Shown here: in pieces, positions 1-9,295 of the stretch
Position numbering within the stretch: position 1 is the stretch's first letter
Layout of the letters: the number at the start of each line of letters is the position of its first letter
Source: Lampropedia puyangensis
GTDB taxonomy: Bacteria; Pseudomonadota; Gammaproteobacteria; Burkholderiales; Burkholderiaceae_C
NCBI RefSeq assembly: GCF_004833285.1
Contig: NZ_STFG01000019.1
Location: forward strand, 1-62,188
Length of the DNA: 62,188 nucleotides
Reading direction: 5' to 3'
Notes under the pieces: generated by a model
Told to the model about the DNA's origin: nothing
Seen by the model: the letters and a program-made list of their open reading frames with translations, nothing else
Database searches by the model: none
Made by a program: the position numbers and the translations under genes

Positions 1-353
1 TTGCCCAGCAGCACAAGGCCGGGTTGCTCTTTATCGACCAAGGCTTTGAGGATTTTGGCAACAGCCAGTGGCTGCACTTCTTCTGCGGTTTCCACCAAAA
101 TGGCGCGGTCTGCACCAATGGCCAGCGCTGTGCGCAGGGTTTCTTGCGCTTGGCTCACACCAATGGAGACGACGATGACTTCAGAGGCGGCGCCTTTTTC
201 TTTGAGACGAACAGCTTCTTCTACGGCGATTTCATCGAAGGGGTTCATGCTGTGCTTGACATTGGCTATGTCTACACCGCTGTTGTCAGACTTCACGCGC
301 ACTTTGATGTCTTTGTCGACCACGCGTTTGACGGGTACTAGGACCTTGGTCAT
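1..353 (-). CDS. etfB: Electron transfer flavoprotein beta subunit, partial (C-terminal part off the window)
   Basis: ETF-beta carries electrons from acyl-CoA dehydrogenases to ETF-quinone oxidoreductase as a heterodimer with EtfA. The 117 visible residues begin [13 protein letters not shown] and continue through the family-typical stretches [13 protein letters not shown] and [13 protein letters not shown], which lie around the AMP-binding region of ETF-beta. The family is about 250 residues long, so slightly more than half is cut off by the window edge. The ATG at 353 is preceded by AGGAGAGA, a good ribosome binding site. EtfA would be expected just beyond position 1. The upstream stretch (354-545) has no gene but holds a palindrome described separately. 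Identification is by recognisable family sequence; confidence is high. Confidence 0.92.
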   Translation of the reverse strand, partial: MTKVLVPVKRVVDKDIKVRVKSDNSGVDIANVKHSMNPFDEIAVEEAVRLKEKGAASEVIVVSIGVSQAQETLRTALAIGADRAILVETAEEVQPLAVAKILKALVDKEQPGLVLLG

Positions 354-438
354 TGGGTTGTCTCTCCTAAATGGCCTCGATAGGCAGGTTGATCAGAGCA
401 GGGCACCACCAGCGCCACCGCCTTCAGTTTTAAAAAAT

Positions 439-453
439 CGCACGAACGTTCTA
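439..453. promoter_or_regulatory. Palindrome upstream of etfB, possible operator
   Basis: GAACGTTC (444-451) is a perfect 8-bp palindrome inside CGCACGAACGTTCTA, about 90 bp upstream of the etfB start. TetR-type regulators of acyl-CoA degradation in betaproteobacteria bind palindromes of this general look, so a fatty-acid-responsive operator is an inference only. Confidence 0.3.
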
Positions 454-545
454 TTTTAGTCACTGTTCGCGTGTCTGGAAGAAAATCCTTGTGTGAACAT
501 GGCTTCTTCATGCCTGTTGTTGTGCTGCACGATTGACCTAATGCA

Positions 546-1949
546 TCAATCGATTGGGTTGTCGTTGGCCTGCGGCGCTTGCGAAGCGCTTTTAGACTCG
601 GTAGCCTGCGCCAGCCAAGCATTCAAATCCTGCCAGTTCAAACTGGTTTGCGGTGCCGCAATCGTGACTTGCCCGGCATCAAATGCAGACAAAATGGCCA
701 AATTGATGGCCGAACGCAAGCTCTCGGTGCCACCCGCAGACAAATCCCCAATGTAGTAATTGAGCTTGAACTCCAGCCCAGACGCACTCACATTGAGCAA
801 ATTGGCAAAGGGCGCGGGTGCCGTCAGTACTCTGGGCTGGCTTTGCGCAGCCTCGACCAGCATGCGTGCCACAACTGCCGCATCGTTGCCTCCATCCACA
901 GTCATGGAAATCGATTGCAATGCACGCGAGGCTGTTGTCGAGATTTTTTCGACCATCGTGCTGGTAAGCATGTCGTGCGGAACGATAGCTTGGCGCCCAC
1001 TGCTGGCCAAAATAGCGGTGTAACGCCCCGACATTTCCACCACCGTGCCTTCAAATCCACCGACCTTAATGGTGTCTCCTACACGAATGACACGCTCGGT
1101 AAACAGCACAAACCCACTGACGTAGTTGGCAGCCAAGCGCTGCAACCCCAAACCAATACCGACGCCCAAAGCACCACCAAACACCGACAGCGCAGTCAAA
1201 TCAATGCCCGCCATATTCATGGCCACCAGCAGGCCAATGAAAAGCAGCACCGCGCGCACTGCTGTGGTGATGGCTTTGCGCCCCGGCAAATGGGCTGCAG
1301 AGGCTGACGCCATCAACTTGTTCTCAATGGCTGAAGAAATCCACAAACTGCCCAGCAAAAACAAACCCGCAGTCAAAAGCGATTCCAGCAACCGCAATAC
1401 TGAAACTTGCTTGCCCCCGATGCCCCAATGGATGGCGTCAAGGCTATTGAGTAACGTAGGGCCTAAACCAATGATCCACAGCGCAACACAAGCCCAGATC
1501 AGCCAGGAAAAGCTGCGCGAGACTGGCTCCACCCAACGTTTGCCAGGAAAGGCCAACTTAAGAACCTTTACGCCTGCACGGATCAATAAGAGTGATGTCA
1601 GCAGCGGAATGGCGAGCGTCAACAGCAAAATGCTTTGGTGCGGTGCCAACGCAGTACGTACAACCGATAGCGCCAGTAGCCCCAGCAAAGGGAATAGAAC
1701 ACCATCGACCACCTTGCGACCAAACAGCACAGAGTCTGGATTGTCGTAATCGGCGCCATTGCGCAAGCTACGCAAGGCAAAAAAGATCACCAACAAAGTA
1801 GCTGCAATGATGGCCAATTCAACCAGCGCTTGCGGCCCACTGAATTGGTCAAGCCAATCTAAAAACGACGTTCCGGCCAACGCCTCTCCAACAGGAGGGG
1901 CTGCTATTGAGGTGGAGGAAAGAGCTGAAGTGGTGGATTCGTTTGCCAT
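546..1949 (-). CDS. MscS-family mechanosensitive ion channel
   Basis: A 467-residue membrane protein. Several hydrophobic segments fill roughly residues 30-260, followed by the MscS pore/beta domain signature: a Gly/Ala-rich pore helix (SVFGGALGVGIGLGLQRLA), then NYVSGFVLFTERVIRVGD and IKVGGFEGTVVEMSGRYT, which match the pore helix and beta domain of MscS. It should open under membrane tension to release solutes during osmotic downshock. It is longer than E. coli MscS (286 aa) because of extra N-terminal helices. A TTG at 1964 is in frame, but the ATG at 1949 is the simpler start. The gene follows the crotonase by 28 bp on the same strand, so it is probably co-transcribed. Nothing indicates the precise subfamily. 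Confidence 0.88.
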   Translation of the reverse strand: MANESTTSALSSTSIAAPPVGEALAGTSFLDWLDQFSGPQALVELAIIAATLLVIFFALRSLRNGADYDNPDSVLFGRKVVDGVLFPLLGLLALSVVRTALAPHQSILLLTLAIPLLTSLLLIRAGVKVLKLAFPGKRWVEPVSRSFSWLIWACVALWIIGLGPTLLNSLDAIHWGIGGKQVSVLRLLESLLTAGLFLLGSLWISSAIENKLMASASAAHLPGRKAITTAVRAVLLFIGLLVAMNMAGIDLTALSVFGGALGVGIGLGLQRLAANYVSGFVLFTERVIRVGDTIKVGGFEGTVVEMSGRYTAILASSGRQAIVPHDMLTSTMVEKISTTASRALQSISMTVDGGNDAAVVARMLVEAAQSQPRVLTAPAPFANLLNVSASGLEFKLNYYIGDLSAGGTESLRSAINLAILSAFDAGQVTIAAPQTSLNWQDLNAWLAQATESKSASQAPQANDNPID

Positions 1950-1977
1950 AGACCGTGTGAGCAATCATCAATCAAGC

Positions 1978-2754
1978 TCAAGACCAGTGCGGCGCTCGCT
2001 TTTGTACAAACGCCTGCGCACCTTCTTGCGCCGCATCGTCCATCATATTAATCGCCATAGTTTGCGCTGCCAGCTGATAAGCCGCTTCAATACCCATGTT
2101 TTTTTGTGCATACAGCAGTTCCTTGCCCCGCGCCAACGAAATGCGCGGTTTCGAAACAATCGCGTCGAGTAATGCATCAACGCCTTGCTCCAATTCATCA
2201 GCAGGCACCACCCGGTTGAGCAGTCCTGCCTGAAGCGCCTCTTGAGCAGAGATAAACGCCCCTGTCACCAGCATTTCCATGGCTTTCTTCAAAGGCACGT
2301 TGCGTACCAAAGGAACGCTGGGCGTGGAACAAAACAGACCATATTGAATGCCACTGACCGCAAAACGTGCCTCTTGCGAAGCCACCGCCAAATCGCATTG
2401 CGCCACCAATTGACACCCTGCTGCCGTGGCAATGCCTTGCACTTTGGCAATCACCGGTACTGGCAAATGGTGGATGGCCAGCATCAATCGCGAGCACTGG
2501 GCAAATAGCGCCTGGTACCACTGCATATCAGGGTGCGCGGCCATCTCCTTGAGGTTATGCCCTGCACAAAAGGCCTTGCCATTGCCTGCCAGCACTACTG
2601 CCCTCAGGCTTTCATCAGCAGCTAAGGTTTTAAAGGTGGCAATCAGCTGCTCCAGCATGTCACCGCCAAGCGCATTAAAACGCGCTGGATCGTTCAACGT
2701 TACCTGCACGACCCCTGCACGGGGTTGGCTCAAATGCAGCAAATCGTCACTCAT
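1978..2754 (-). CDS. Enoyl-CoA hydratase/isomerase family protein (crotonase, ECHDC3-like)
   Basis: A 258-residue crotonase-fold protein. The oxyanion-hole segments are visible: AVVLAGNGKAFCAGHNLKEM near residues 55-75 and VQGIATAAGCQLVAQCDLA near residues 105-125. The position of the first catalytic Glu of classical enoyl-CoA hydratase (after AGG..L) is Gln/Leu here, so simple hydratase activity is not assured; ECHDC3-type members share this feature. It would act on an acyl-CoA in the cytoplasm, substrate unknown. The ATG at 2754 follows AAAGGAGACGCC, a strong ribosome binding site. The gene for a MscS channel follows 28 bp downstream. Family assignment is secure; the reaction is not. Confidence 0.88.
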   Translation of the reverse strand: MSDDLLHLSQPRAGVVQVTLNDPARFNALGGDMLEQLIATFKTLAADESLRAVVLAGNGKAFCAGHNLKEMAAHPDMQWYQALFAQCSRLMLAIHHLPVPVIAKVQGIATAAGCQLVAQCDLAVASQEARFAVSGIQYGLFCSTPSVPLVRNVPLKKAMEMLVTGAFISAQEALQAGLLNRVVPADELEQGVDALLDAIVSKPRISLARGKELLYAQKNMGIEAAYQLAAQTMAINMMDDAAQEGAQAFVQKRAPHWS

Positions 2755-2837
2755 GGCGTCTCCTTTATCTTCTCTGATTGATGTTCTGTTCTAAGCCTGC
2801 TCTAGGCTTTTATACGCGCACCAGATGGGCGGCAGTG

Positions 2838-3788
2838 TCACAGTCCTGCCAGAACACGCACATGTGCTTCTACGCTACGGGCCAGAGCATCAGGCACATA
2901 GCCGCCCTCTAGGCTGGAAACGATGCGCCCTTTGGCGTGGCGTTCTGCCACATCCATCACCATGCGGGTGATCCAGGTGTAATCGCTCTCATTGAGCATC
3001 AGTTGCCCCATGTCGTCTTCGCGGTGTGCGTCGAACCCTGCACTGATGAAGATCATCTCTGGCTTGAACGCCTCCAGTCGTGGCGTCCACAACATATCAA
3101 TCATCTCGCGCACATCCATGCCTTTGGTGTAGGCAGGAATGGGGATGTTGAGCATGTTCTCGCCCTTGGCCACTTCACCACTGTTGGGGTAGAAGGGGTG
3201 CTGAAAGAAACCGACCATCAACGCCTTAGGCTCTTTCGCCAAAATGTCTTCCGTGCCATTGCCATGGTGCACATCAAAATCCACCACCGCCACGCGCTGG
3301 AGTTGATAACGGTGCAAGGCATACATCACGCCCACTGCAATGTTGTTGAAAAAGCAAAAGCCCATGGCCTTGTCATGCTCTGCATGATGCCCGGGAGGGC
3401 GAGTCGCGCAAAAGGCATTATTCAACTGCCCCGACATCACCATATCGGTGGCCAACAGCACGGCCCCTGCCGAGCGCAAGGCGGCATTCCACGTATGCGG
3501 GCCCAGCATGGTATCGGTGTCAATTTGCGAATGCCCATCCCCCCCGGCTTGGAGCTCTTCTTGCATCAACAAATCCAAACCACGCATTGCGGCTACGTGC
3601 AAGCGGGTGTGGGCCAACTCCAAATCATGCACAGATGCTTTAGGCGCATCAAAGCGCTGCAAGGCATCCATCACACCGGAGATGAGCAAACGGTCTTCGA
3701 TCGCATCCAGCCGGGCTGCGCACTCGGGGTGTGCCGGCCCCATTTCATGTAACCAGCAATCGCGGTGGGTGATATATCCAGTAGCCAT
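2838..3788 (-). CDS. Histone deacetylase family protein (acetylpolyamine/acyl-lysine deacetylase type)
   Basis: A 316-residue arginase/deacetylase-fold metalloenzyme. The class II HDAC signature is complete: RPPGHHAEHDKAMGFCFFNN carries the catalytic His pair, DFDVHHGNGTEDI supplies two zinc ligands, and SAGFDAHREDDMG supplies the third Asp. Family members remove acetyl groups from lysine or acetylated polyamines; which substrate is used here cannot be read from sequence. The frame extends upstream to 3830, but the ATG at 3788, beginning MATGYITHRDCWLHE and preceded by AAAGAGA, fits the family N-terminus. It lies 83 bp upstream of the crotonase on the same strand and may share its transcript. 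Confidence 0.92.
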   Translation of the reverse strand: MATGYITHRDCWLHEMGPAHPECAARLDAIEDRLLISGVMDALQRFDAPKASVHDLELAHTRLHVAAMRGLDLLMQEELQAGGDGHSQIDTDTMLGPHTWNAALRSAGAVLLATDMVMSGQLNNAFCATRPPGHHAEHDKAMGFCFFNNIAVGVMYALHRYQLQRVAVVDFDVHHGNGTEDILAKEPKALMVGFFQHPFYPNSGEVAKGENMLNIPIPAYTKGMDVREMIDMLWTPRLEAFKPEMIFISAGFDAHREDDMGQLMLNESDYTWITRMVMDVAERHAKGRIVSSLEGGYVPDALARSVEAHVRVLAGL

Positions 3789-3949
3789 GGTTTGTCTCTT
3801 TAGCTCTTTAGAATCAACGCTTTTACGCATTCAATTACAGGCTCTTACACTGCATTGGCTCACATGCATAACCGTCGGTTGCGCTCTGACGGTAGCTCCA
3901 TGATCCGCCTTCTCCCTCGCCTGTGGGTTGTGATTACTGTAACGTCAAA

Positions 3950-4870
3950 ATGTCTATTCAATCTCAAATCAACTCAGTCCTTGCCCAACTCAACACACTG
4001 ATCGTAGGTAAAAACACCCAGGTATTGGATTGCGTTACGTGCCTATTGGCAGGCGGTCATTTGCTGCTGGAAGATGTTCCCGGGGTTGGAAAAACCACGC
4101 TGGCGCACGGTCTGGCACACACCTTCGGACTGCAGTTCTCACGGGTGCAGTTCACCGCTGATTTGATGCCCAGTGACTTGACTGGAGTTTCTGTCTACGA
4201 ACGCAGTCAAGAGGGCTTTGTCTTTCATCCGGGGCCTATTTTTTCGCAAATTCTGCTGGCCGATGAAATCAACCGCGCCAGCCCAAAATCGCAAAGTGCC
4301 TTGCTCGAAGCGATGGAAGAGCAGCAGGTCTCAGCAGAAGGCGCTACCCGGCCATTGCCTCAGCCTTTTTTTGTGATTGCCACGCAAAACCCCCGCGAAC
4401 AATTGGGCACCTACCCTCTTCCAGAATCACAACTGGATCGCTTTCTGATGCGCGTCTCACTTGGCTACCCTGATCGCCAAGCCGAGCGCCAGTTGCTCAG
4501 CGCCAATGGGCACCGCCAACATGTGCAGCAATTGCACGCCATCATGAACGCGCAAGAGATTCAGCACATCCAGCAAGCCGTGCTGCAGGTGCATGCCTCT
4601 GATGCCTTACTCGATTACGTTCTCGATTTGGTTGAGGCCAGCCGTTCTGGCCAATGGTTTGTGCAGGGGTTGAGCCCACGCGCTGCCATTGCTTTGGTGC
4701 GCACGGCCAAAGCGCGCGCCTTGATCCTAGGGCGTGACCATGTCTCCCCCGAAGATGTGCAAGACACCATTGAGCAAACCATTGCACACCGTTTGGTGCC
4801 GCTGGCACAGTCGGGGCGCAGTGCGGGCGCGCAAGTGCAGGCCATGGTTCAAGCCACCCCATTGCGTTAA
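3950..4870 (+). CDS. MoxR-type AAA+ ATPase
   Basis: A 306-residue AAA+ ATPase of the MoxR family. Walker A reads GVGKTTLAHG near residue 45, Walker B reads LLADEINRA near residue 105, and the sensor-1 stretch FFVIATQNP follows. MoxR proteins act as chaperones that insert cofactors or activate partner proteins, and are usually encoded with VWA or DUF58 proteins, as here. An upstream GTG (3923) is in frame, but the ATG at 3950 gives the standard family N-terminus. The DUF58 gene begins 12 bp after the stop, pointing to an operon 3950-9254. The partner specificity is inferred from context. Confidence 0.92.
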   Translation: MSIQSQINSVLAQLNTLIVGKNTQVLDCVTCLLAGGHLLLEDVPGVGKTTLAHGLAHTFGLQFSRVQFTADLMPSDLTGVSVYERSQEGFVFHPGPIFSQILLADEINRASPKSQSALLEAMEEQQVSAEGATRPLPQPFFVIATQNPREQLGTYPLPESQLDRFLMRVSLGYPDRQAERQLLSANGHRQHVQQLHAIMNAQEIQHIQQAVLQVHASDALLDYVLDLVEASRSGQWFVQGLSPRAAIALVRTAKARALILGRDHVSPEDVQDTIEQTIAHRLVPLAQSGRSAGAQVQAMVQATPLR

Positions 4871-4882
4871 AGGCATGCGTCC

Positions 4883-5902
4883 ATGCCCTCCCCCCTCAAA
4901 CGCTTGCTAGGCATTTCGCCTTTCACCCCATTGCGCCTGCGCATTGACCGCTGGATTCAGCAACGCCTGCCACGCACCAACCATTGGGTGCTGTCACAAC
5001 GCAACCTGTATGTGCTGCCTACCCGCGCAGGCTGGATGCTAGGATTGACGGCCACCTTGCTGCTGATTGCCGCAATCAATTACCAAATCAACCTGGGCTT
5101 CTTGTTTACCTTCATGCTCGCAGGCGTGACCTTCATCAGCATCTTGGTGGCCCACAGCAACTTGCGGGGGCTGGAACTCAACACGCACGAGCCCCCCCCA
5201 GTTTTTGCCGCCTCACCAGCGGTGCTGACGGTGTATTTGCAACACACCAGCGCCAACACCAAATTCGCCATTGGTCTGGCGCCGCAACTGCCCGTAACTG
5301 CAGCCCCCCTAGCTAGCCCGCCTTTGCTGGTGGACGCACAAAAGGAACAACCAACCACTGCCCAAGTGCTGCTGCCCATGCCTGTGCGCGGCAGGCATGA
5401 CTGCCCGACCATCAGCGTGGAGACACGCTATCCCATCGGGGCTTTTCGGGTTTGGTCGCTGTGGCGCCCCAATGTGCAACTGTGGGTCTACCCTGCTCCC
5501 GAACCGAATGCGCCCAGCATTGCCCAAAGCGGCTTGGCAGGAGACGCCGGCGTGGCATCCTCACGCTCGCCCTCTTTTGAGATGGAGGGCTTTCGCACCT
5601 ACCAGCGGGGTGATCCGCTCAAATCCATCCTGTGGAAAAAAACCGCCACCGCCATCGCCACGGGCTCAGGCGACTGGATTCGCAGAGACCAAACCCAATT
5701 GGATACGACGCAGGTGTGGCTGGACCACGCCGCCACCGGGCTGCAGCAACCTGAAGCCGTGCTCTCGCGGCTATGCGCCTGGATTTTGATGGCCGACGCC
5801 CAAGGCCTGACTTATGGCCTGCGCCTACCACACCAAAAGATCGAGCCCGCCAACGGGCCAAACCATAAGCACCAATGCCTTAAAGCATTGGCCTTGAGTT
5901 GA
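4883..5902 (+). CDS. DUF58 domain-containing membrane protein
   Basis: A 339-residue protein with two transmembrane segments at about residues 50-90, followed by a periplasm- or cytoplasm-facing region and the DUF58 hallmark FRTYQRGDPLKSILWKKTA near residues 237-255. DUF58 proteins have a degenerate von Willebrand-like fold and almost always sit between a MoxR ATPase and a TgpA-like transglutaminase, as here. The function is unknown in the family; a MoxR-dependent envelope role is the usual suggestion. The gene starts 12 bp after moxR and ends 8 bp before the next ATG, so translation is probably coupled. Confidence 0.9.
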   Translation: MPSPLKRLLGISPFTPLRLRIDRWIQQRLPRTNHWVLSQRNLYVLPTRAGWMLGLTATLLLIAAINYQINLGFLFTFMLAGVTFISILVAHSNLRGLELNTHEPPPVFAASPAVLTVYLQHTSANTKFAIGLAPQLPVTAAPLASPPLLVDAQKEQPTTAQVLLPMPVRGRHDCPTISVETRYPIGAFRVWSLWRPNVQLWVYPAPEPNAPSIAQSGLAGDAGVASSRSPSFEMEGFRTYQRGDPLKSILWKKTATAIATGSGDWIRRDQTQLDTTQVWLDHAATGLQQPEAVLSRLCAWILMADAQGLTYGLRLPHQKIEPANGPNHKHQCLKALALS

Positions 5903-5910
5903 AAGCACAC

Positions 5911-7980
5911 ATGACGGCCGCAACCATTTCTTGGCACCAACGCCTCTCTCGCCAAGCACGAGACGATGTGTTTTTGCTCTCTGTGCTCACCGTACTGACC
6001 CTGCAAATGAGCCGTGTACTGCCCACCTGGGCAGGCGTGTTTGCCTTCGGTCTGTTGGTATGGCGCATCAGCATCAGCTTGCGTGGCAAGTCCCTGCCTA
6101 AACGATGGCAGGTGGTCACGCTGCTGCTGCTGGCCATCGCTGGCATTGCATTTGAGTTGCTCGTCAATGCCTCCATTTCCGGTGCTGCATTAACGTTTTT
6201 GTTACTCTTATTGGCGCTCAAAACACTGGAAATGCAAGCTAGGCGCGACTCGTTCGTTTTATTTTTCCTTGGCTTTTTCAGCATCGTCACAACCTTTCTG
6301 TTCGCCCAAACCATGATGGTGGCGTTGCTGATGGTGCTGGTGTTTTGTGGCCTGCTCACCGCATTGGTCAATGCGCACAAGCCCGTGGGACGACCTCCGC
6401 TGTGGGAATCTGCCAAATCAGCCTTGCTGCTGCTGGTCATTGGCCTGCCGTTGATTGGCGCGCTTTATATTTTGTTTCCACGTTTCGCGCCGCTATGGGG
6501 TGTGCCCAATGCCCCAACACAAGCGCGCACAGGCCTGTCAGGCTCCATGGAAGTGGGCACAATTGCCGACTTGGCCCAAAGCCGAGAAATTGCCCTGCGT
6601 GTGCGCTTTGCACCAGACTCCCCAACGCCAGCGCAGTCTGACATGTACTTCCGCGGCCCGGTGCTCTCACGCATCCAAGGTCGCAACTGGATCGCAAGAG
6701 AAGTCGGCCCCGTCCTCAGTGATGCCAAAGCAGGCACCTACGCCAACCCTTTTGAACCGCAAGGTCCAGCAATTCGGTATGAGACTGTGCTTGAAGCCCA
6801 TCGCCAACGCTGGTTACTGCCGCTGGACTGGATGCCCCAAGCCCCTGAGCGCAGTGAAAGCAGCGTGCCAACCGGCTTGCTCAATCAGGAATTGGTATGG
6901 AACAGCTTTCGCCCCATCAACAACACGACCCGCTACAGCGCTGTCAGCTTCACACAAGGCACCTACGCACGCACGGCCAAACAGCCTGATCTAGCCCCTT
7001 ATTTGGAACTGCCCCCCAACGACAACCCACGCACCCGTGAATGGGCCCATCAACTGCGTGCAGAGATTCAAGCCAACCCCAGCATCGCTGAACATGACCG
7101 CGACAGCGCTTTGGTGGAACACGTGTTGCAGTGGCTGCGCCGTGAACCTTTTCACTACACCCTGCAACCACCGTTGTACGGCAACGATACGGCTGACGAC
7201 TTCTGGTTTGTACACCGTGCAGGTTTTTGTGAGCACATTGCCTCGGCCTACGCCGTTTTGATGCGCGCAGCAGGCATTCCTGCACGCATTGTCACGGGCT
7301 ACCAAGGCGGCGAAGTCAATCCCGTCGATGGGGTGTGGATTGTGCGCCAGTCCGATGCCCATGCCTGGGTTGAGGTGTGGCTCCCAGGCGAAGGCTGGAA
7401 GCGCATTGACCCCACAGGGGCGATTGCGCCAGAACGCATCAGCCTGTCCCAATCTGCCGCACGTTTAGCAGGCGCGGATGCCCGCGCTGCGGGCTGGGAC
7501 GGCAACATGGCCTGGGTTGCCCGCCTGCAAGCCATCAGCGATGCCATGGACTACCGCTGGACACAATGGGTGCTCAACTACGACCAACGCAACCAGCAGT
7601 CGCTGCTAGAGAGTCTGGGCCTGCGCCGCTTGAATTGGGCGCATGTGGCCCTGATCACCGTGGCTTTGGTGGTCGCAACCAGCGCTGCATATATGGTGTG
7701 GCCATACCTACGCCGCCGAAACCGTGACCCTTGGTCACTTCTGTTACGTGACACCCATAGTCGATTAGCACAACTTGGTTTACATATTCCAGTCCAAACG
7801 CCACCTAGACGCATGGCGCAAGCAGCCGAAGGTTTTTTTGGTCCGCAAGCCGCAACCGATGTATCACAATGGTTGCTCGCAATGGATGCACAACGCTATG
7901 CACGCCAGACCACTGAGACATTGCCTGAACTCAAGCGCCGATGGCGGCGCCTGAATTGGCCCACCAAGCCCCATTCATGA
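5911..7980 (+). CDS. TgpA-like transglutaminase (DUF3488 plus transglutaminase core)
   Basis: A 689-residue inner-membrane protein. The N-terminal 190 residues contain about six hydrophobic helices (DUF3488/TgpA_N), then a large extracytoplasmic domain with a transglutaminase core, then one more transmembrane helix near residues 570-595. The catalytic triad is visible: Cys440 in RAGFCEHIASAYAVLMR, His484 in SDAHAWVEVW and Asp500 in RIDPTG. TgpA of Pseudomonas aeruginosa is the best-known relative and is essential there. A TTG at 5899 overlaps the DUF58 stop, but the ATG at 5911 is preferred. The stop codon overlaps the mltB start, supporting an operon. The substrate is not known. Confidence 0.92.
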   Translation: MTAATISWHQRLSRQARDDVFLLSVLTVLTLQMSRVLPTWAGVFAFGLLVWRISISLRGKSLPKRWQVVTLLLLAIAGIAFELLVNASISGAALTFLLLLLALKTLEMQARRDSFVLFFLGFFSIVTTFLFAQTMMVALLMVLVFCGLLTALVNAHKPVGRPPLWESAKSALLLLVIGLPLIGALYILFPRFAPLWGVPNAPTQARTGLSGSMEVGTIADLAQSREIALRVRFAPDSPTPAQSDMYFRGPVLSRIQGRNWIAREVGPVLSDAKAGTYANPFEPQGPAIRYETVLEAHRQRWLLPLDWMPQAPERSESSVPTGLLNQELVWNSFRPINNTTRYSAVSFTQGTYARTAKQPDLAPYLELPPNDNPRTREWAHQLRAEIQANPSIAEHDRDSALVEHVLQWLRREPFHYTLQPPLYGNDTADDFWFVHRAGFCEHIASAYAVLMRAAGIPARIVTGYQGGEVNPVDGVWIVRQSDAHAWVEVWLPGEGWKRIDPTGAIAPERISLSQSAARLAGADARAAGWDGNMAWVARLQAISDAMDYRWTQWVLNYDQRNQQSLLESLGLRRLNWAHVALITVALVVATSAAYMVWPYLRRRNRDPWSLLLRDTHSRLAQLGLHIPVQTPPRRMAQAAEGFFGPQAATDVSQWLLAMDAQRYARQTTETLPELKRRWRRLNWPTKPHS

Positions 7981-9254
7981 TGATTCGCCCTATGCTGTTG
8001 CCCTCCACCTTCGCTTCTGCTCCTCTTGCAATGCACTGCGAGATGCCTGCTTGCAAACGCCCAGCACCAAGCAAAGCGGTGGTGCATGCCACGGCTTTGG
8101 CCATCAGCATCTGGCTTGGTGGCGCAGCATACGCCCAGACCGGGCCAGATGCCCCCATCGCCACACTTGCCCCTGTCAGCGTAACGCCCAGCGAAACAGT
8201 CACCCCCAACATGGAGCCAGCGCCCTCCGTCAGCAGTTGGGCTGAACAAGTACGAGCCTTTGCCGGCACTTTTGCTGCCGACCCAGATATTCCCTCTGAA
8301 TGGGCCAGCCAAATCTTGGCACAGGCGCAGTACAACGCACGTGTAAAACGCCTGATGACACCCGCGCAAGGCAGTACCTCTACAGTGCGCGACTGGCAAG
8401 GCTACCGCGCCCGCCTGGTCAGCCCCGCCCGCATTGATGCTGGCGTGCAGTTTTGGCGGCGCAACCAACAAGTGCTGCAAGAAGTGCAAAAACAGTGGGG
8501 GGTGCCAGCGAGTGTGATTGTGGGAATCATTGGCATCGAAACCTCGTATGGGCAGAACGTGGGCAACATCCGCGTGTTGGACGCGTTGAGCACCCTGGCC
8601 TTTGACTATCCGCAAGAGCACCCGCGCGCCCTTGAGCGTGCCGCTTATTTCCGTAAGGAGCTCGAGCAATTCCTGCGCCTGTGCCGTGCCAACGGCTTGG
8701 ACCCACTGTCCATCACAGGCAGCTTCGCTGGGGCGATGGGCATTCCCCAATTCATGCCATCGAGCTGGATGCTTTACGGCGAAGACTACGACAGCAGCGG
8801 CGGCGTGAACTTGCTCACCAGTGCCCACGATGCGATTGCCTCGGTTGCCAATTACTTGCGCGCGCATGGCTGGAAGCCAGACCAGCCCGCCTATTTCAAT
8901 ATCGATTTAAGGCAAACCACTGCAGCGCAAATGGCCACTTTGCTGGCCCCCGATATCCTGCCCACGTTCGACCAAGCGGCATTGACGGCACTGGGTGCGC
9001 AGCTCATGCCATCAGGCCAGCGCTATGAAGGGCAAATGGCCTTGGTAGAGCTCAAAAACGGTGAAAACCCGCCTGAATACATTGCCGGAACCGAAAACTT
9101 TTACGCCGTCACCCGCTACAACCAGTCGAGCTACTACGCCTTGGCGGTTTTGCAACTCGGTGAAGCTGTGCAGCGCCGCTTCGACCTACTGCAACCTACA
9201 GCGGCACCGGCGGCACCAGTGGCAGCCTCCTCACTGCCTACCGATGCGCCGTAA
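7977..9254 (+). CDS. mltB: Lytic murein transglycosylase B
   Basis: A 425-residue MltB-type lytic transglycosylase that cleaves peptidoglycan glycan strands to 1,6-anhydro-muropeptides. The catalytic Glu lies in VGIIGIETSYGQNVG, followed by the family stretches LDALSTLAFDYP and SFAGAMGIPQFMPSSW. A signal-like hydrophobic segment ending in GGAAYAQT (around residues 35-45) indicates periplasmic export; no lipobox Cys is evident, unlike E. coli MltB. The chosen ATG at 7977 overlaps the upstream stop (ATGATGA); an ATG at 7941 is also in frame. Placement as the last gene of a MoxR-DUF58-TgpA operon ties this cluster to cell-wall remodelling. Confidence 0.9.
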   Translation: MMIRPMLLPSTFASAPLAMHCEMPACKRPAPSKAVVHATALAISIWLGGAAYAQTGPDAPIATLAPVSVTPSETVTPNMEPAPSVSSWAEQVRAFAGTFAADPDIPSEWASQILAQAQYNARVKRLMTPAQGSTSTVRDWQGYRARLVSPARIDAGVQFWRRNQQVLQEVQKQWGVPASVIVGIIGIETSYGQNVGNIRVLDALSTLAFDYPQEHPRALERAAYFRKELEQFLRLCRANGLDPLSITGSFAGAMGIPQFMPSSWMLYGEDYDSSGGVNLLTSAHDAIASVANYLRAHGWKPDQPAYFNIDLRQTTAAQMATLLAPDILPTFDQAALTALGAQLMPSGQRYEGQMALVELKNGENPPEYIAGTENFYAVTRYNQSSYYALAVLQLGEAVQRRFDLLQPTAAPAAPVAASSLPTDAP

Positions 9255-9295
9255 AACCGTGTTTACGTGTTGACGTTCTAAAGCCCTGCGCTCTG

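Noticed and set aside
579-1307. A 242-codon open frame on the plus strand inside the MscS gene
   Set aside because: It is the antisense shadow of a clear MscS gene, has no family features, and its composition (Arg, His, Gln-rich) is typical of reverse-strand frames.
2937-3752. A 271-codon plus-strand frame over the HDAC-family gene
   Set aside because: His/Gln-rich antisense shadow; the minus-strand product has all HDAC motifs.
7896-8867. A 323-codon minus-strand frame over mltB
   Set aside because: Antisense to a well-supported MltB sequence with intact catalytic motifs; no recognisable domain.
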